Below are positions 33,537-49,886 of a stretch of 64,000 nucleotides of DNA, in pieces. The DNA is from Scylla paramamosain (taxonomy: Eukaryota > Arthropoda > Malacostraca > Decapoda > Portunidae): positions 416,791 to 480,790 of the forward strand of contig NW_026973735.1 of NCBI RefSeq assembly GCF_035594125.1. The letters run 5' to 3'. The translations under genes and the position numbers were made by a program. The notes below the pieces were generated by a model. The model did not search any database. It was not told the origin of the DNA and saw only the letters and a program-made list of their open reading frames with translations. Numbering within the stretch: the stretch's first letter is position 1; each line of letters starts with the position of its first letter.

Positions 33537-33789
33537 TGGGGTTATGGTTGTGGGTGGGTGGATGTGAGTGGATGGGTTAGTGAACATTATATTAGTGTGT
33601 GCGGATCCACATGCTGCCTTCACGAAGCCTGTAGTCCACACGTCTGAGTCTAGATACATTTTGAGAACCAAATTCGGGGTACCAAGTGTCTCGAGCACCA
33701 AGCGTCCTCAGGCCTATTTGCACTCGGGCCGATCTGTCTTGAGGATTATCTGACCTGACGCCTGCGTGACCTGAGTACCATCCACCCCA

Positions 33790-33797
33790 GTACCAAG
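33790..33797 (+). repeat. Target-site duplication, left
   Basis: GTACCAAG immediately outside the left end of the MULE element; identical to 35805-35812. Confidence 0.75.
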
Positions 33798-33799
33798 GG

Positions 33800-33821
33800 G
33801 CGCACTACAAAAGCGCGGATT
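33800..33821 (+). repeat. MULE left terminal inverted repeat
   Basis: Starts GCGCACTAC and ends AAAGCGCGGATT; 18 of 22 bases match the reverse complement of 35781-35802. Confidence 0.85.
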
Positions 33822-34005
33822 CGAAAAGATTAAAGAGTTCGAAACTCACCTTTAATGCTGTTACAAAAGCGCGCCAAGATTATTCCCTTTTGACTCACTA
33901 TTTCAATAAGTTTTGTTTAGTGTGTCTTAATGATTCACAAAGTGTTCACTGTTGTTGTAGCCGGTTGATTACACCTTGATGGTCAGTCAGTCCGTTGTTT
34001 TCGTC

Positions 34006-34034
34006 CTGTGCTGTGCTGTGCTGTGCTGTGCTGT
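34006..34034 (+). repeat. (CTGTG)n pentanucleotide
   Basis: Nearly six CTGTG units just upstream of the putative transposon start codon at 34040. Confidence 0.95.
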
Positions 34035-34039
34035 CCAGT

Positions 34040-34380
<341 letters not shown>

Positions 34381-34421
34381 AAAAAAAAATAAATACATAA
34401 AGACAGAAAATACGTGCAACA

Positions 34422-35522
34422 ATGAAAAGGAAGGCAACTGACGACTTGACGGCAAGGCCTTCAGAGCTAATTAGAATTGAAGTACAAAACTTCTCTGACA
34501 ATGAACTTAAATCTACTGATATAAGATCAATTGCACAATCATTATACAGAGAAAGGCGAAAAGTGTATCCAGTATTACCTAAAATTCGTCAGCAACTACA
34601 CCAGGTTCTTAATTCTATGACTACTACAACCAAAGGGGAAGATTTTATCCTGGAAAATAATCCTAAGAAAGGCTTGGTTATTCTTTCATGTACAACAAAT
34701 CTAGAATTTTTGACAAACACTGCTGAGGAGATCTTCGTAGATGGGACTTTTAAATGTTGTCCTAAGTTCTTTTATCAGCTGTACACCATACATGGATTAT
34801 GTAATGGACATTATTTTCCGTTAGTGTATGCCTTATTACCAGGTCAATCTGAGGAGATTCATAAAAATATGTGGACGTGTTTGATTGATATTTGTTCAGC
34901 TAGGAATCTGCTCCTAAAACCCTCAGTGATACATGCAGATTTTGAAGCTGCCATGCTCACTGTCCTAAGAGACATATATCCAATGGCAGTCATCAAATGT
35001 TGCAGATTCCATTTGGGACAGGCATGGTGGCGAAAAATTCAGAATCTCGGACTAGGTAATGAATACAAGGACAACAACAGTGACATTGGCCAGTGGCTAA
35101 AATTATCGTTTGGATTATATTTCATTGATCCTAAGGAAGCTGAAGATTGCTTTGTGGATGAGCTTATGGTAGATGCACCTCAAGATGACAGATGTACACG
35201 TTTTGCGGACTATCTTGTTGACAATTACATATCACTAAACTCAAGATTTCCTCCAGTGCTTTGGGCTGAAATCCCTTCACATACCACGCGTACAAACAAT
35301 GCTGCAGAATCTTTTCATGCTCATTTTAATGAGCATTTTTATACATACCATCCATCTATATATGTATTCCTTGACGTTCTAGTGAAGCTCCAGAGCAATA
35401 CCTACATGAAGATGAGGAGTATCGGTAAGCCTGCAGCAATGAGGAAACCTGAACGAAACAGGAACGAGTATGCTATTTCCCGGTACAACAAATTTATTTC
35501 AGGAGAAAATAGACAGACATAA
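34422..35522 (+). CDS. MULE-type transposase (catalytic part)
   Basis: This is a 366-residue open frame for the DDE transposase that cuts and joins the element ends in the nucleus. The N-terminal part (residues 1-65: MKRKATDDLTARPSELI, LYRERRKVYPVLPKI) is the linker region usually found after a FLYWCH finger. The MULE domain covers about 97-300. Catalytic residues are D107 (EEIFVDGTFKCCP), D173 (VIHADFEAAML) and E296 (TNNAAESFHAHF), with the characteristic C194-x-x-H197 motif (CRFHLGQAWWRKI). The ATG at 34422 is the first in frame; the original protein probably began at the FLYWCH domain. Near the C-terminus an extra A in the run 35506-35509 shifts the frame and truncates the protein. The original tail (DRHNYMKSLGNKFRT) continues in the +1 frame, open to a stop at 35662-35664. 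The catalytic core is intact; the DNA-binding front is not. Confidence 0.9.
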   Translation: MKRKATDDLTARPSELIRIEVQNFSDNELKSTDIRSIAQSLYRERRKVYPVLPKIRQQLHQVLNSMTTTTKGEDFILENNPKKGLVILSCTTNLEFLTNTAEEIFVDGTFKCCPKFFYQLYTIHGLCNGHYFPLVYALLPGQSEEIHKNMWTCLIDICSARNLLLKPSVIHADFEAAMLTVLRDIYPMAVIKCCRFHLGQAWWRKIQNLGLGNEYKDNNSDIGQWLKLSFGLYFIDPKEAEDCFVDELMVDAPQDDRCTRFADYLVDNYISLNSRFPPVLWAEIPSHTTRTNNAAESFHAHFNEHFYTYHPSIYVFLDVLVKLQSNTYMKMRSIGKPAAMRKPERNRNEYAISRYNKFISGENRQT

Positions 35523-35664
35523 TTATATGAAGAGTTTGGGTAACAAATTCAGAACAAATACAATATATTTTTCCTGCTTAAAAATCCTACTTCCACCTCC
35601 CCGTGGTAAGCAGGGGGCAACAGATGATATAATCTGGCTAACGGAAGAGGTGAGCGATCGTTAA
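35510..35664 (+). pseudogene. Frameshifted C-terminal tail of MULE transposase
   Basis: In the frame of 35470, the sequence after the A run reads IDRHNYMKSLGNKFRTN, the expected continuation of SRYNKFISGE in the main frame. It stays open until a TAA at 35662-35664. It is separated from the main ORF by a one-base insertion. Confidence 0.65.
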
Positions 35665-35780
35665 TTAACGTATGAACAATCGGGCTTGGAGGTGAGTGAT
35701 AAAACGCTCTTTTGACTTAATGTTCTGCCGCGCTTTTGATAGCAATATATCAGCAACGTTTGCCGCGCTTTTGATATGCC

Positions 35781-35802
35781 AATCCGCGCTTTCGTAAAAC
35801 GC
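35781..35802 (-). repeat. MULE right terminal inverted repeat
   Basis: Plus strand starts AATCCGCGCTTT and ends CGTAAAACGC; it is the partner of 33800-33821. Confidence 0.85.
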
Positions 35803-35804
35803 TG

Positions 35805-35812
35805 GTACCAAG
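35805..35812 (+). repeat. Target-site duplication, right
   Basis: GTACCAAG, identical to the left flank of the MULE element. Confidence 0.75.
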
Positions 35813-36563
<751 letters not shown>

Positions 36564-36726
36564 GTTTTTTTCTTCTTTCTATATTGATATATCCATACTT
36601 GTATCTATTAATATTGTAATCACTGTAGTATCATTAAGTTTGTGTGTTTCCTGAGTTTAACTTCTACTTTTACCTATTCTTACTATAAAAGGCGTAATGA
36701 CTAACACTTGTCTTCTCTTATTACAG

Positions 36727-36784
36727 GTAAGAAAGAGGAGACTGCGGGAGACAGTGAGAGTTAAAAATCCACGGAACTGTGAAG
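36727..36784 (+). other. Candidate short exon or recursive splice site
   Basis: The acceptor-like TTGTCTTCTCTTATTACAG is followed by a 58-nt segment. It starts GTAAGAAAG, so acceptor and donor consensus are fused, and ends CTGTGAAG before GTGAGAAG, a good donor. One frame is open throughout (VRKRRLRETVRVKNPRNCE). No neighbouring exon was found, so the gene is unknown. Confidence 0.3.
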
Positions 36785-36871
36785 GTGAGAAGTGAAAGAA
36801 AATTATTAGAAATCTTTGAAGATGATATGGTGATGTGTATGTGACATGAGAGTGCATTTGAAGTGACGTAA

Positions 36872-37510
<639 letters not shown>

Positions 37511-37607
<97 letters not shown>
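37511..37607 (+). repeat. (TG)n microsatellite
   Basis: About 97 bp of TG with one A interruption near 37539. Confidence 0.98.
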
Positions 37608-37609
<2 letters not shown>

Positions 37610-38679
37610 GGCGGCGTACAGGGACAGTCATTAGTACCATTTAATCCCAGGGTCTGATTCCTCGCTTTACCTCCGCCGTCCTTCTGATTGCACTAGTTAG
37701 CGTGGCAGCTTCCCCGTTGCATCGCGATCATCCACGAACAGGCCGGCCGGGTTCTGGCATTCCGGAGTCACAGGGACGCTTTATGAACCTTTGTGTCAGT
37801 AGTGCTATGGTAGCTTTAAGTTGTACCGTCTGAGTGTGTCTCCTCTGTCCTTCCTTCTGTCCTGGCAGGCTGTTTTCAAGGGCTGCATTCCTAAATGTGT
37901 CGGCGCCTTTAGAACTTTAAGGGACTCCAGTAAAAAGTCTTAGAGGTTTTGATGGCGTTTTCATGATAGAATAGTTTTAACAAGATTATGTACCGTCAGT
38001 GGGAAAAACGTCCATGAGAACCAGATTGATCATCATGAAAGTAGTGTTACATCACAAAGTGGTTTAAAATAGTACTAGTAGAGGATTTTGGTCTTTTGCC
38101 TCTCGTCTTTCTCCGTTTTTGTTTTCTTTGTCCGTCGTTATTGTTGTTTACTCTACTGAAACTGCTCCTGTGTGTTTCTGCCGCCGTCCTTCCCTGTCTC
38201 CTTCCCTCTCTTCTTCCTTCCTTCCTTGCGCTGCCTCCATGTCTCTCTTTCCCTGTCTTCCCTCACCCGCCATCCGTCTATCCTATCACTGCTAACCCTC
38301 ATGTTTCCTTTTATCTCCACACACCACTTCTTCCCCTCGCCTTTCCTCCTCGCACCTCACATCACTCACGTCAATGTCCCCTTTTCTCCTTCCCTCCCTT
38401 CACTCTCCTCTACACTACGCCCTGCTTCCTTCCTTCCTCCTTTCCTTCCTTTCCTCCCCTCGCCTCACCACTTAATTAACTACCTGTGCGGCATACATCA
38501 GGTGGGGAGTAAGTCGTCCCAGGCACTGCACCACTAAGGTCGTCGAAGCAGACATAAAAATAAGCCCTGTACTTAAGCGTCAGTGTGGACAGTTTGTTAA
38601 TGGCGGGGAAAGAGAAACTCCGGGAGAAGGAAATGGAACAGCGAGGATTGCGGAAGGTTTGGAATCCTTAAAGCTGGCG
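37608..38679. other. No gene recognised; pyrimidine-rich part
   Basis: 37880-38040 contains dispersed-repeat member B. 38090-38470 is strongly C/T-rich (TTCCTTCC, CTCCTT words), giving long but unconvincing Ser/Leu/Pro-rich open frames. Confidence 0.5.
37880..38022 (+). repeat. Dispersed repeat family, member B
   Basis: It opens GCATTCCTAAATGTGTCGGCGCC and shares GGACTCCAGT, GAGGTTTT, GCGTTTTCATGA and CATGAGAACC landmarks with 31548-31650 and partly with 44811-44950. Confidence 0.5.
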
Positions 38680-38880
38680 GGGACGTGTCTGGGGGAGGCC
38701 TATGTGTGATGGGACGTGTTGGGGCTGACTGGGAGGAGACCTGAGTGTGCTGGGACGTGGCGGGGCTGACTGGGGAAGGCCTGGGTGTGATGGAGCGTGC
38801 TGGGGCTAACTGGGTGCACTGCAACATATTGGGAATGACTAGGGGAGGCCTGGGTGTGCTAGGCGTGGTCAAGGGTGATG
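38680..38880 (+). repeat. 40-bp minisatellite, about five degenerate copies
   Basis: GGGGCTGACTGGGGAGGCCT-like heads occur at 38721, 38762, 38802 and 38831 (diverged), with a partial earlier unit at about 38680. Each is followed by GGGTGTGATGGGACGTG-like sequence. Confidence 0.85.
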
Positions 38881-39587
38881 GGGCAACTGGAGTGGTCTTA
38901 GGAGATAGAAACCCGAGTGGTGAGACTTGGTATGTGCATTTACTCCAGGGTAGGAGGGCTGGGTGGGCGGGGCGGCCTCGTGCTGGCGTGTCCTGGCTGG
39001 CTGAGATAGGATTTGGCAAGCTTGAGTCAGGGTGTTTTGGGCTGAGGGAGGATGTGGCGGCGCGTGGCCTCGGCCGGGAATAGATAGGCTTTGGAAGGCC
39101 TGAGCGTGTTTGACTTAGTGATTAGGTGAGGGACTGATCGGAAGGCGCAGTGCGAGAGCTTCTGCAGGCTGTGTAAAGGGCGATGGTTGGGTCACGAGTG
39201 AAAGGAGGGAATTTCGTTCATATTGGCTGCGAAATTCACGTAGACTTGCAAAGGATGACAGTGTGGCGTCACCTCTCCCGCCAAATTAGATTCTGCTTTA
39301 GCCTCTTGTGTTGCGCCAGCCAGCCAGCCAGGGGTGGGGTAGGAGGGGAAGACTGGAAGCACAGATGAGGTGGGAGGAAGAGGTTTTGTGGGCGTGAAGA
39401 AAGGAGAATAGGAAGTGAGGGATGGTAGAGCACAGAAGCGTGGATCAACACACACACACATCACCACGTCTAGGTCACATAGAGTTAGTTGCTGTCGTGA
39501 AGGTCACCACTTATTCTAGGCCACCACACACACGTCACCAGGCACAGCTCACTAATCCAGGAGTGTGCAGATGAGGCGACACCAGTC
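38881..39587. other. No gene recognised
   Basis: Unique, G-rich on the plus strand to about 39100; no domain or RNA signature. Confidence 0.5.
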
Positions 39588-39770
39588 AGGTCACACCTAG
39601 TAGGTCATTAGGTAATACCCGCTTAAGTCAGTCATCAAGTCACCCGTGTAAGCCAGAAGGTCATATGTTTAGGTAAATAGGTCAGTCGTGTAAGTTAGTG
39701 GGTCATGTGTGTAGGTCTGTAGGTCACCCGGGTAGATCACTAGGTCACAGTTAAATAGGTCAATAGGTCA
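39588..39770 (+). repeat. AGGTCA-rich degenerate tandem repeat
   Basis: Eight exact AGGTCA hexamers at 39588, 39602, 39658, 39679, 39721, 39742, 39757 and 39765, plus GGGTCA at 39700. Several spacings are 21 or 42 bp. The last two form a direct repeat with 2-bp spacing. AGGTCA is the nuclear-receptor half-site, but a decayed minisatellite of about 21 bp explains the pattern equally well. Confidence 0.75.
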
Positions 39771-40339
39771 ACCAGTTTATAGCTCCCCCCCATCTTTCGC
39801 CACGCTCTGCTTCGCTCTGCTCTCATCCCCGTCACACAGCTTCATCCTCTGCTACACCGCATCCCCCCCATCACCCCTCCCTGCGACACCACACCCCTTA
39901 TCACCCCTCCCTGCTACGCCTCACCTTACCACTCCCTTCACTACCGCACCCCATCCTACTACACCCCGTCCTGCTACACCACACCCCAATCTGCACCGCC
40001 ACATTCCGCCCCACCACATCTAATCCTGCTACACCCCGACTTGCCACACTCAATACCCCACCACAGTAACCCACCCCAGTCCTTCCTAGTGACCAAGTTT
40101 CCCGCCCTGTGCCAGAAGTTGTAAATCTTGAAAACAACATTATCAGGGAAAGGAAGGTTGTCAGGCAGTTTTGGTAATGCGAGGCAGGCACGGGAAGCAG
40201 ACAGTGGAAGGCAGGCATGGAGACAGGCAGGGGGAGGATGGCAGGGGAGGCAAGCAGAGGAGAAAGACAGGAAGTGACAGGCAAGGGGGGAGGCAGGGAA
40301 GGAAGGCAGGCAGGGAGAGGTAGGGAGGGAAAGGCAGTG

Positions 40340-40342
<3 letters not shown>
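39771..40342. other. No gene recognised
   Basis: C-rich CACCCC/ACACC words (39790-40090) followed by a purine-rich stretch (GGCAGGGAGG words, 40180-40340). No gene. Confidence 0.5.

Positions 40343-40412
<70 letters not shown>
40343..40412 (+). repeat. (AG)n microsatellite
   Basis: About 70 bp of AG; it faces a complementary CT array 50 bp downstream. Confidence 0.98.
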
Positions 40413-40416
<4 letters not shown>

Positions 40417-40460
40417 AAAATAAGGAAAAATGATAGTGAGAAGCTTGGTGGACAGATGAG

Positions 40461-40462
<2 letters not shown>

Positions 40463-40515
<53 letters not shown>
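40463..40515 (+). repeat. (TC)n microsatellite
   Basis: About 53 bp of TC, inverted relative to 40343-40412. Confidence 0.98.
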
Positions 40516-40518
<3 letters not shown>

Positions 40519-41142
40519 ATGGCCTAGTTTTCATTTCTCCTACACGACAAGAGTTCTGAAGCTTCAAAATTTTCCAGGTTCTTTAATGTCATAACTACCA
40601 ATCACACACTTACTAATTACACATGTCAACCTCTCGCTCCTCCAACATTTTACTCTCATTCAGGAAGAGATCAGGTGAAACTAACACTCCCCCCCCAAAT
40701 ATTTAACAAAGCCTTACCTAAGAGTCCCTGTTGGCCTCCACTGATTGCGTCATCCTGTAAGGGGAGTATGAGTCTAAATCTGGCGAGTTTTCTTAAGATT
40801 TGCTGAGTTAGAGAGGGGGTTCAGGCCAACCCCACGCGCTGAGGAGCCGTGAAGGAGAGAGAAGCACGAGGCGAAACAGAGCGGGGAATGGGAAGATAAA
40901 GAAATGGAGAGGAAGATAAAGGAGACAAGGAGATGTAGGGAGACAGGAAGAGAAATTGGAAGAAAGGGTTGATAGAGGGAGACAAATGGAGGCAGAAATA
41001 TAAGAGGAGGGAAGAGGAAACACAAGAGGGAGAAGGGAGTGGAGAGAAAGACAGGAAAGATATGTAGAGGTGGAAGGAAGGGTGGAGGGAGAGAGAGGCG
41101 TGGTAGGGAAGAAAAATCTGATGAAACAAGCGAGACAAGGAG

Positions 41143-41148
<6 letters not shown>
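40516..41148. other. No gene recognised; purine-rich
   Basis: Plus strand is purine-rich (GGAGA, GAAAGA words) from 40810 to 41148; the open frames reflect that bias. Confidence 0.5.
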
Positions 41149-41223
<75 letters not shown>

Positions 41224-41246
41224 TGTGTGTGTGTGTGTGTGTGTGT
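41149..41246 (+). repeat. (GA)n followed by (TG)n compound microsatellite
   Basis: About 72 bp of GA, then about 25 bp of TG. Confidence 0.98.
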
Positions 41247-41320
41247 AGCAGGAAGACAGACATAGTGTATCTCAGGATTTAATTCAAAACTCTATCACAA
41301 TATCCTTAGGTCACGCTCAG

Positions 41321-41321
<1 letters not shown>

Positions 41322-41365
<44 letters not shown>
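41322..41365 (+). repeat. (CA)n microsatellite
   Basis: About 44 bp of CA. Confidence 0.97.
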
Positions 41366-41366
<1 letters not shown>

Positions 41367-41516
41367 CCAAGCCCCCTGTACCAGCATTTCATTAGTTTCA
41401 CCTCAGATGGATAGCCAGCGTTGCAACAAATTCCCCTCTCATTTGAATTATTTAGTTATTATCCAGACCGCTGCTACACTTTTTAATAAACTGGTACATA
41501 TATTTACTTTCTCTCC

Positions 41517-41520
<4 letters not shown>

Positions 41521-41599
<79 letters not shown>
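41521..41599 (+). repeat. (TC)n microsatellite
   Basis: About 79 bp of TC/CT. Confidence 0.98.
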
Positions 41600-42721
<1,122 letters not shown>

Positions 42722-42761
<40 letters not shown>

Positions 42762-42766
42762 ACACA
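42722..42766 (+). repeat. (AC)n microsatellite
   Basis: About 45 bp of AC with one CTC interruption. Confidence 0.96.
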
Positions 42767-42834
42767 TCTCCCTTGAGTGCAGCGAAGAAGAAGAACGACA
42801 GTAATTTTCATTTTCCTGCCGCAGAAGAGAAGAG

Positions 42835-42840
<6 letters not shown>

Positions 42841-42905
<65 letters not shown>
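42841..42905 (+). repeat. (AG)n microsatellite
   Basis: About 65 bp of AG. Confidence 0.98.
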
Positions 42906-42908
<3 letters not shown>

Positions 42909-43148
42909 ATTTTCCTTTGTGTCCCGCCCTGAGGGTAAATGATTGCACCGCGGTGTTTCACTTTGTTTTTCGTATTTCATTTTAGTTGTGTCTTCATTTG
43001 CGTCCCTGAGCATTCTTGCCTGCACTGCCGCTGTTATTGCCCAAAGTTTTCCACCGCACAAACTGCCTCCCTTGCAGACCTTTCAGGACAAAGCCGCGGA
43101 AAGCTGCGAGGTAATGGCGAACCTTCAGCGTCTTGCCTTCGGCTTCTC

Positions 43149-43200
43149 AGGTGTTCCGCGTTAAGGCAGCACCGTGATGGGGGTTCGAACCCTGCCAGTA
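43149..43200 (+). other. Possible tRNA-derived SINE fragment (B-box)
   Basis: GGTTCGAACCC at 43182-43192 matches the RNA polymerase III B-box exactly. GTTAAGGCAGCACC just upstream resembles the D-arm to anticodon part of tRNA-like SINE heads. A good A-box and cloverleaf are not present, so this is at most a diverged SINE head and not a functional tRNA. Confidence 0.3.
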
Positions 43201-43687
43201 CTTCGTGTACCTCAGATCGATAGCGGCTTGCCACTCCGCCATCCGCTACAGGTTTATGCACAGATTCTTTCAGGAGAAGAGACCCTGGAATCCCCGTCTC
43301 GCGTTCCTCTGTCCTCCTTCACTGGTCTGGAAACTCTCAAGAGGAAAGTTTGTGGACCTCGCCAGCGCTAATGGCTTGCTTGGAGACTGTTGATATTTCT
43401 TGCCGCCCTCGGCTGTGGGTGGTGTGCGCGCAGGGGCCACTTGTCCTTCCTTTGCGTGGCTCGTGAAGTGACGAGCACGTAAATCGATGAAAGAAATCAT
43501 CGGAAATGATTGGCAAATGAAACACAAGAATACGGACAAGAGGTTGCTAATTAAAATCATTATGTGCATTCAGGAAATTAATTATTCTCTAATTAAGGAG
43601 AAACAATGGCTTGTGTTTGCTGCAGGTAAAAACTTATCTTGAATGTTGGCAATGACCGACCGCCCCTTTGCTGACTGTTGCTGCTGT
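43201..43687. other. No gene recognised
   Basis: Unique sequence; GCTTGTGTTTGCTGCAG then GTAAAAAC at 43625/43626 is another weaker acceptor-donor junction. Confidence 0.4.
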
Positions 43688-43731
43688 AGCATGGTGGTAG
43701 TGGTGGTGGTGGTGGTGGTGGTGGTGGTGGT
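43688..43731 (+). repeat. (GGT)n tract
   Basis: TGG/GGT trinucleotide tract; further short GGT runs follow at 43768-43790 and 43826-43856. Confidence 0.94.
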
Positions 43732-43856
43732 TGTACTCTCCCTGATGGCTGATGACAAAGGAGGTGATGGTGGTGAAAGTGGTGGTGGTGGTATTTGTAC
43801 ACTACCTGCTCGCTACTGACAGGAAGGTGGTGGTGGTGGTGGTGTTGGTGGGGGTG

Positions 43857-45699
<1,843 letters not shown>

Positions 45700-47299
45700 T
45701 CAACTTGCCATGTCTAGTGTGTGAGTGGTCTAAAATTTATGTTAACTTTTCTACTTTGAATATGATTTTTTTTAATCAGACTTTTCATCTTTATTCCTCC
45801 CTTGAAATAAAAAAAAGGAGAAACAATGACCATACAGCTGTTTATGTTGACGATAGAGTAGTAAATAGTAGTTCAGTAGTTCATTATACCAACTAGCTTC
45901 ACTCCTATACTACAATACTCTTTCAGATCCCTTTCACTTCCTCGTGCACTTGGCGAAGGTAGAAATGGAAAGGCGATGAAATGTAACCAGGAGGTCAAAA
46001 CAATACGCTGAGGAATGCGAGACCAACAAACATAGGCAAAAAGATTCAAGAGAGGTAGTGATTCGCAGCGAGGCGGAAGACAGGAAGGACGTTGATATGT
46101 AGCCGGGAAATTAAAGATCATAAGATACTCGCTTACTTGAACGTAGGTTTAAATTCTCCCAAATGTAAGTAGAGATTCAAAAGGCGCTTGGCATTCTTCT
46201 GAGGCCGTAATTCTGAAACTCTTCTCTTTCTCATCACGAATATTTTCAAATGCCACAGAAATTATTAGGCGGGTTCTCTCGAGTGTTTCTCCTGTTAATC
46301 ATGTAGAAACCCTGTTAATCTTTCACTAGAACTGCATAAACGCTCTTAATAATCGGTGTTACTTCAACTAGAGCCTTCTGAAAGTAGTCGAGTTGCGGTG
46401 TAGAAGTGTTTCAGAATATGTCCCTTACTACGACTTATGAATACCTTGCACTGTGCTTCTAGTTGGGAGTATTGCAATTAATCAGTTAAAAAGACCCGAG
46501 GAAACACACGAGGGACATTGGATGGGAAAAGCACAGTATAGTAAAGGAGAAAAGGAAGCGTGATAGGGTCAGTTCGAAGGAAGGAAGGAAGGAAGGAGAG
46601 AGAGAGAGGAGAGGAGAGGAAAGGCTGCCTCCAGATATTGGCATACTAAACTATAATATAATTTTCCAATGGCTATACAATTTTCGTTAATGTCGATTTC
46701 TTTTGGCAGGGGAAATTTATCGGAATTGAAATGTAGGGCAGAAGAGGAGAAAGTCGCGCGCTGAACACATGGTGGAGGAAGGAAGACCGGCGAATGTGAG
46801 GCGCGGAGGTTGAATTTAAGCTGGAGGGAGATTGGCTGAAGGGAAATGATACCATGAACTCACGCGGAAGGGAAAGGAAACATAATTTTCATTTGTGGTG
46901 AAAGCTTGGCCTAAGATAAAAGGAAGTTACAATATAGTTGAGGCACATGAAGCTAAGTAATAGTGGCTATGAGTGTGCGTACTGCAGTAAAAATTGGGCA
47001 CTCCATATTCACTTTACATTAAGGGATAAAGAGCAAGCAATTAGAATTTTTTTTTTGTGCCTTTATGTAGAAATATACGGAATATACACGGTGTAGCCTA
47101 GACGAGGCGCCCACACGTACGCATCCACTCACGCACACCCACAAACATTTCCTAAGAATTATTTTAAATCACATCATGTCTGCAGCCAGTGAAGAGAGGT
47201 TTATATGTAGCGGCAGTGTGCGGCAGCCGTGGGAGTGTTGGCACCGAACTGGTGTAGGACACAATGTTTTTACAGGGAGTCACGCATGTAATAACCAGG
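45700..47299. other. No gene recognised (1.6 kb)
   Basis: Unique sequence with a short (GGAA)n run at 46578-46596. GTGTTTCAGAATATGT at 46405 matches, reversed, 27452-27470. Confidence 0.5.
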
Positions 47300-47380
47300 T
47301 GTGCTTCATGCAGGGACCGCCACGTGTAGGACTCATGGCTTCTTGCAGTTTCCTTTATTTGCTTACGTTCATAATACCTT
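47300..47380 (+). mobile_element. CR1-type 3' end fragment
   Basis: GTGCTTCATGCAGGGACCGC through TTCCTTTATTTGCTTACG corresponds, in opposite orientation, to the 3' end of the CR1 copy at 53911-54000 (TTTCATACAGGGACTGCCACG, CTTCTTGCAGCTTCCCTTA). Only the last 80 or so bases survive. Confidence 0.75.
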
Positions 47381-48693
<1,313 letters not shown>

Positions 48694-49103
48694 ATGGTTA
48701 TATATAATGGTTGTATATGTGTTGTATTTTCTTTTTCTTTTTCGTTTTTTTTCTATACTGTCTTGTCTTATTTTATCTTTTCATTATTATATTAAAGAAT
48801 GTCACTTGATATCTTTGGTGTGCGGCGCCAAAGAACGCTGAAGTATTTACCTCATCCGTGACCTCTTGTAATTTTGTCACCCGTTGTCTCCCTGCCTTCA
48901 CGCACGAGCCTCTGCCGTCTGTTTAGCATTGCACTGTAATGAGAAAACTTTAACTTTGACTCTCAAGACAAAGGAAAATTTTTGTTTATTTTTTATTCTG
49001 TTTATTTATATATATTTTTTAAGACCACAAAGAACAGACAGTGGCGCTCCTTACGGGTTTGTTCTTTCTTAAGGTACACTAAGTAATGAGAAAAAATAGA
49101 TGG

Positions 49104-49104
<1 letters not shown>
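48694..49104. other. No gene recognised; AT-rich
   Basis: AT-rich unique sequence with TTTTC-rich tract at 48727-48760. Confidence 0.5.

Positions 49105-49175
<71 letters not shown>
49105..49175 (+). repeat. (AC)n microsatellite
   Basis: About 71 bp of AC. Confidence 0.98.
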
Positions 49176-49176
<1 letters not shown>

Positions 49177-49886
49177 TCGTGTCCCTAGCCTCTAAGTCTC
49201 CTCCTGAGCCACAATACCACGCCAGCTTTCTCTGTCGTTACTTCCCTCGGTAATCCTTTGAATCTCTCTCTCAGGGGACTTGGCGCCACTCTACTCCCGC
49301 ACCATAACTCACCGCCACAAAACTAGTAATTTCCTTCCATGCGGCCGTCCGTCGTGCAGTCCTGGTCAGAAGCACGTAGATTATCCTGCCGTTCTCACTT
49401 CCACTGTGCTTAATTTTCCTTCACCGGTGCAAGCAAGTCCTCTCATCTGTTGATAAATGAGTGACAGGTTCTCAGCACATCAGAGGATTTGATTCCTTTA
49501 CTGCTCTGGTCTTTATTAACATTGACAGCGCTGTGCAGAAACAGTTAGCATGGACGCAGAAAAAAGAGAGAATAAAAGTTTAATTCTGTGTTTCCTAAGC
49601 TACAAAAGTATTAAAGAGATTGACGCAAAAAAAGAAAAGTGACTGAGAAGCTGTACACGACTATGAGAACAAAATTTTTACTCTTACAGTGGAAGGACTA
49701 ATGACGAGAACGGTCAGGCAGCGAGCATGAGTGTGGTCTGTTACTCAACTGCAGATGAAAGTTTCACAAGTGTGCCAGCAGACAGGATTGTGCACCTCTG
49801 TTATGATCCATTTCCTCGACTTCCCTGCCTATTCCACCCGTGCAAATCAGGGAACTAATATTATAATAAACATTTGCTTTCTGCTC
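49176..49886. other. No gene recognised
   Basis: Unique sequence; the end (about 49735-49790) may be an older unit of the repeat that follows. Confidence 0.5.
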
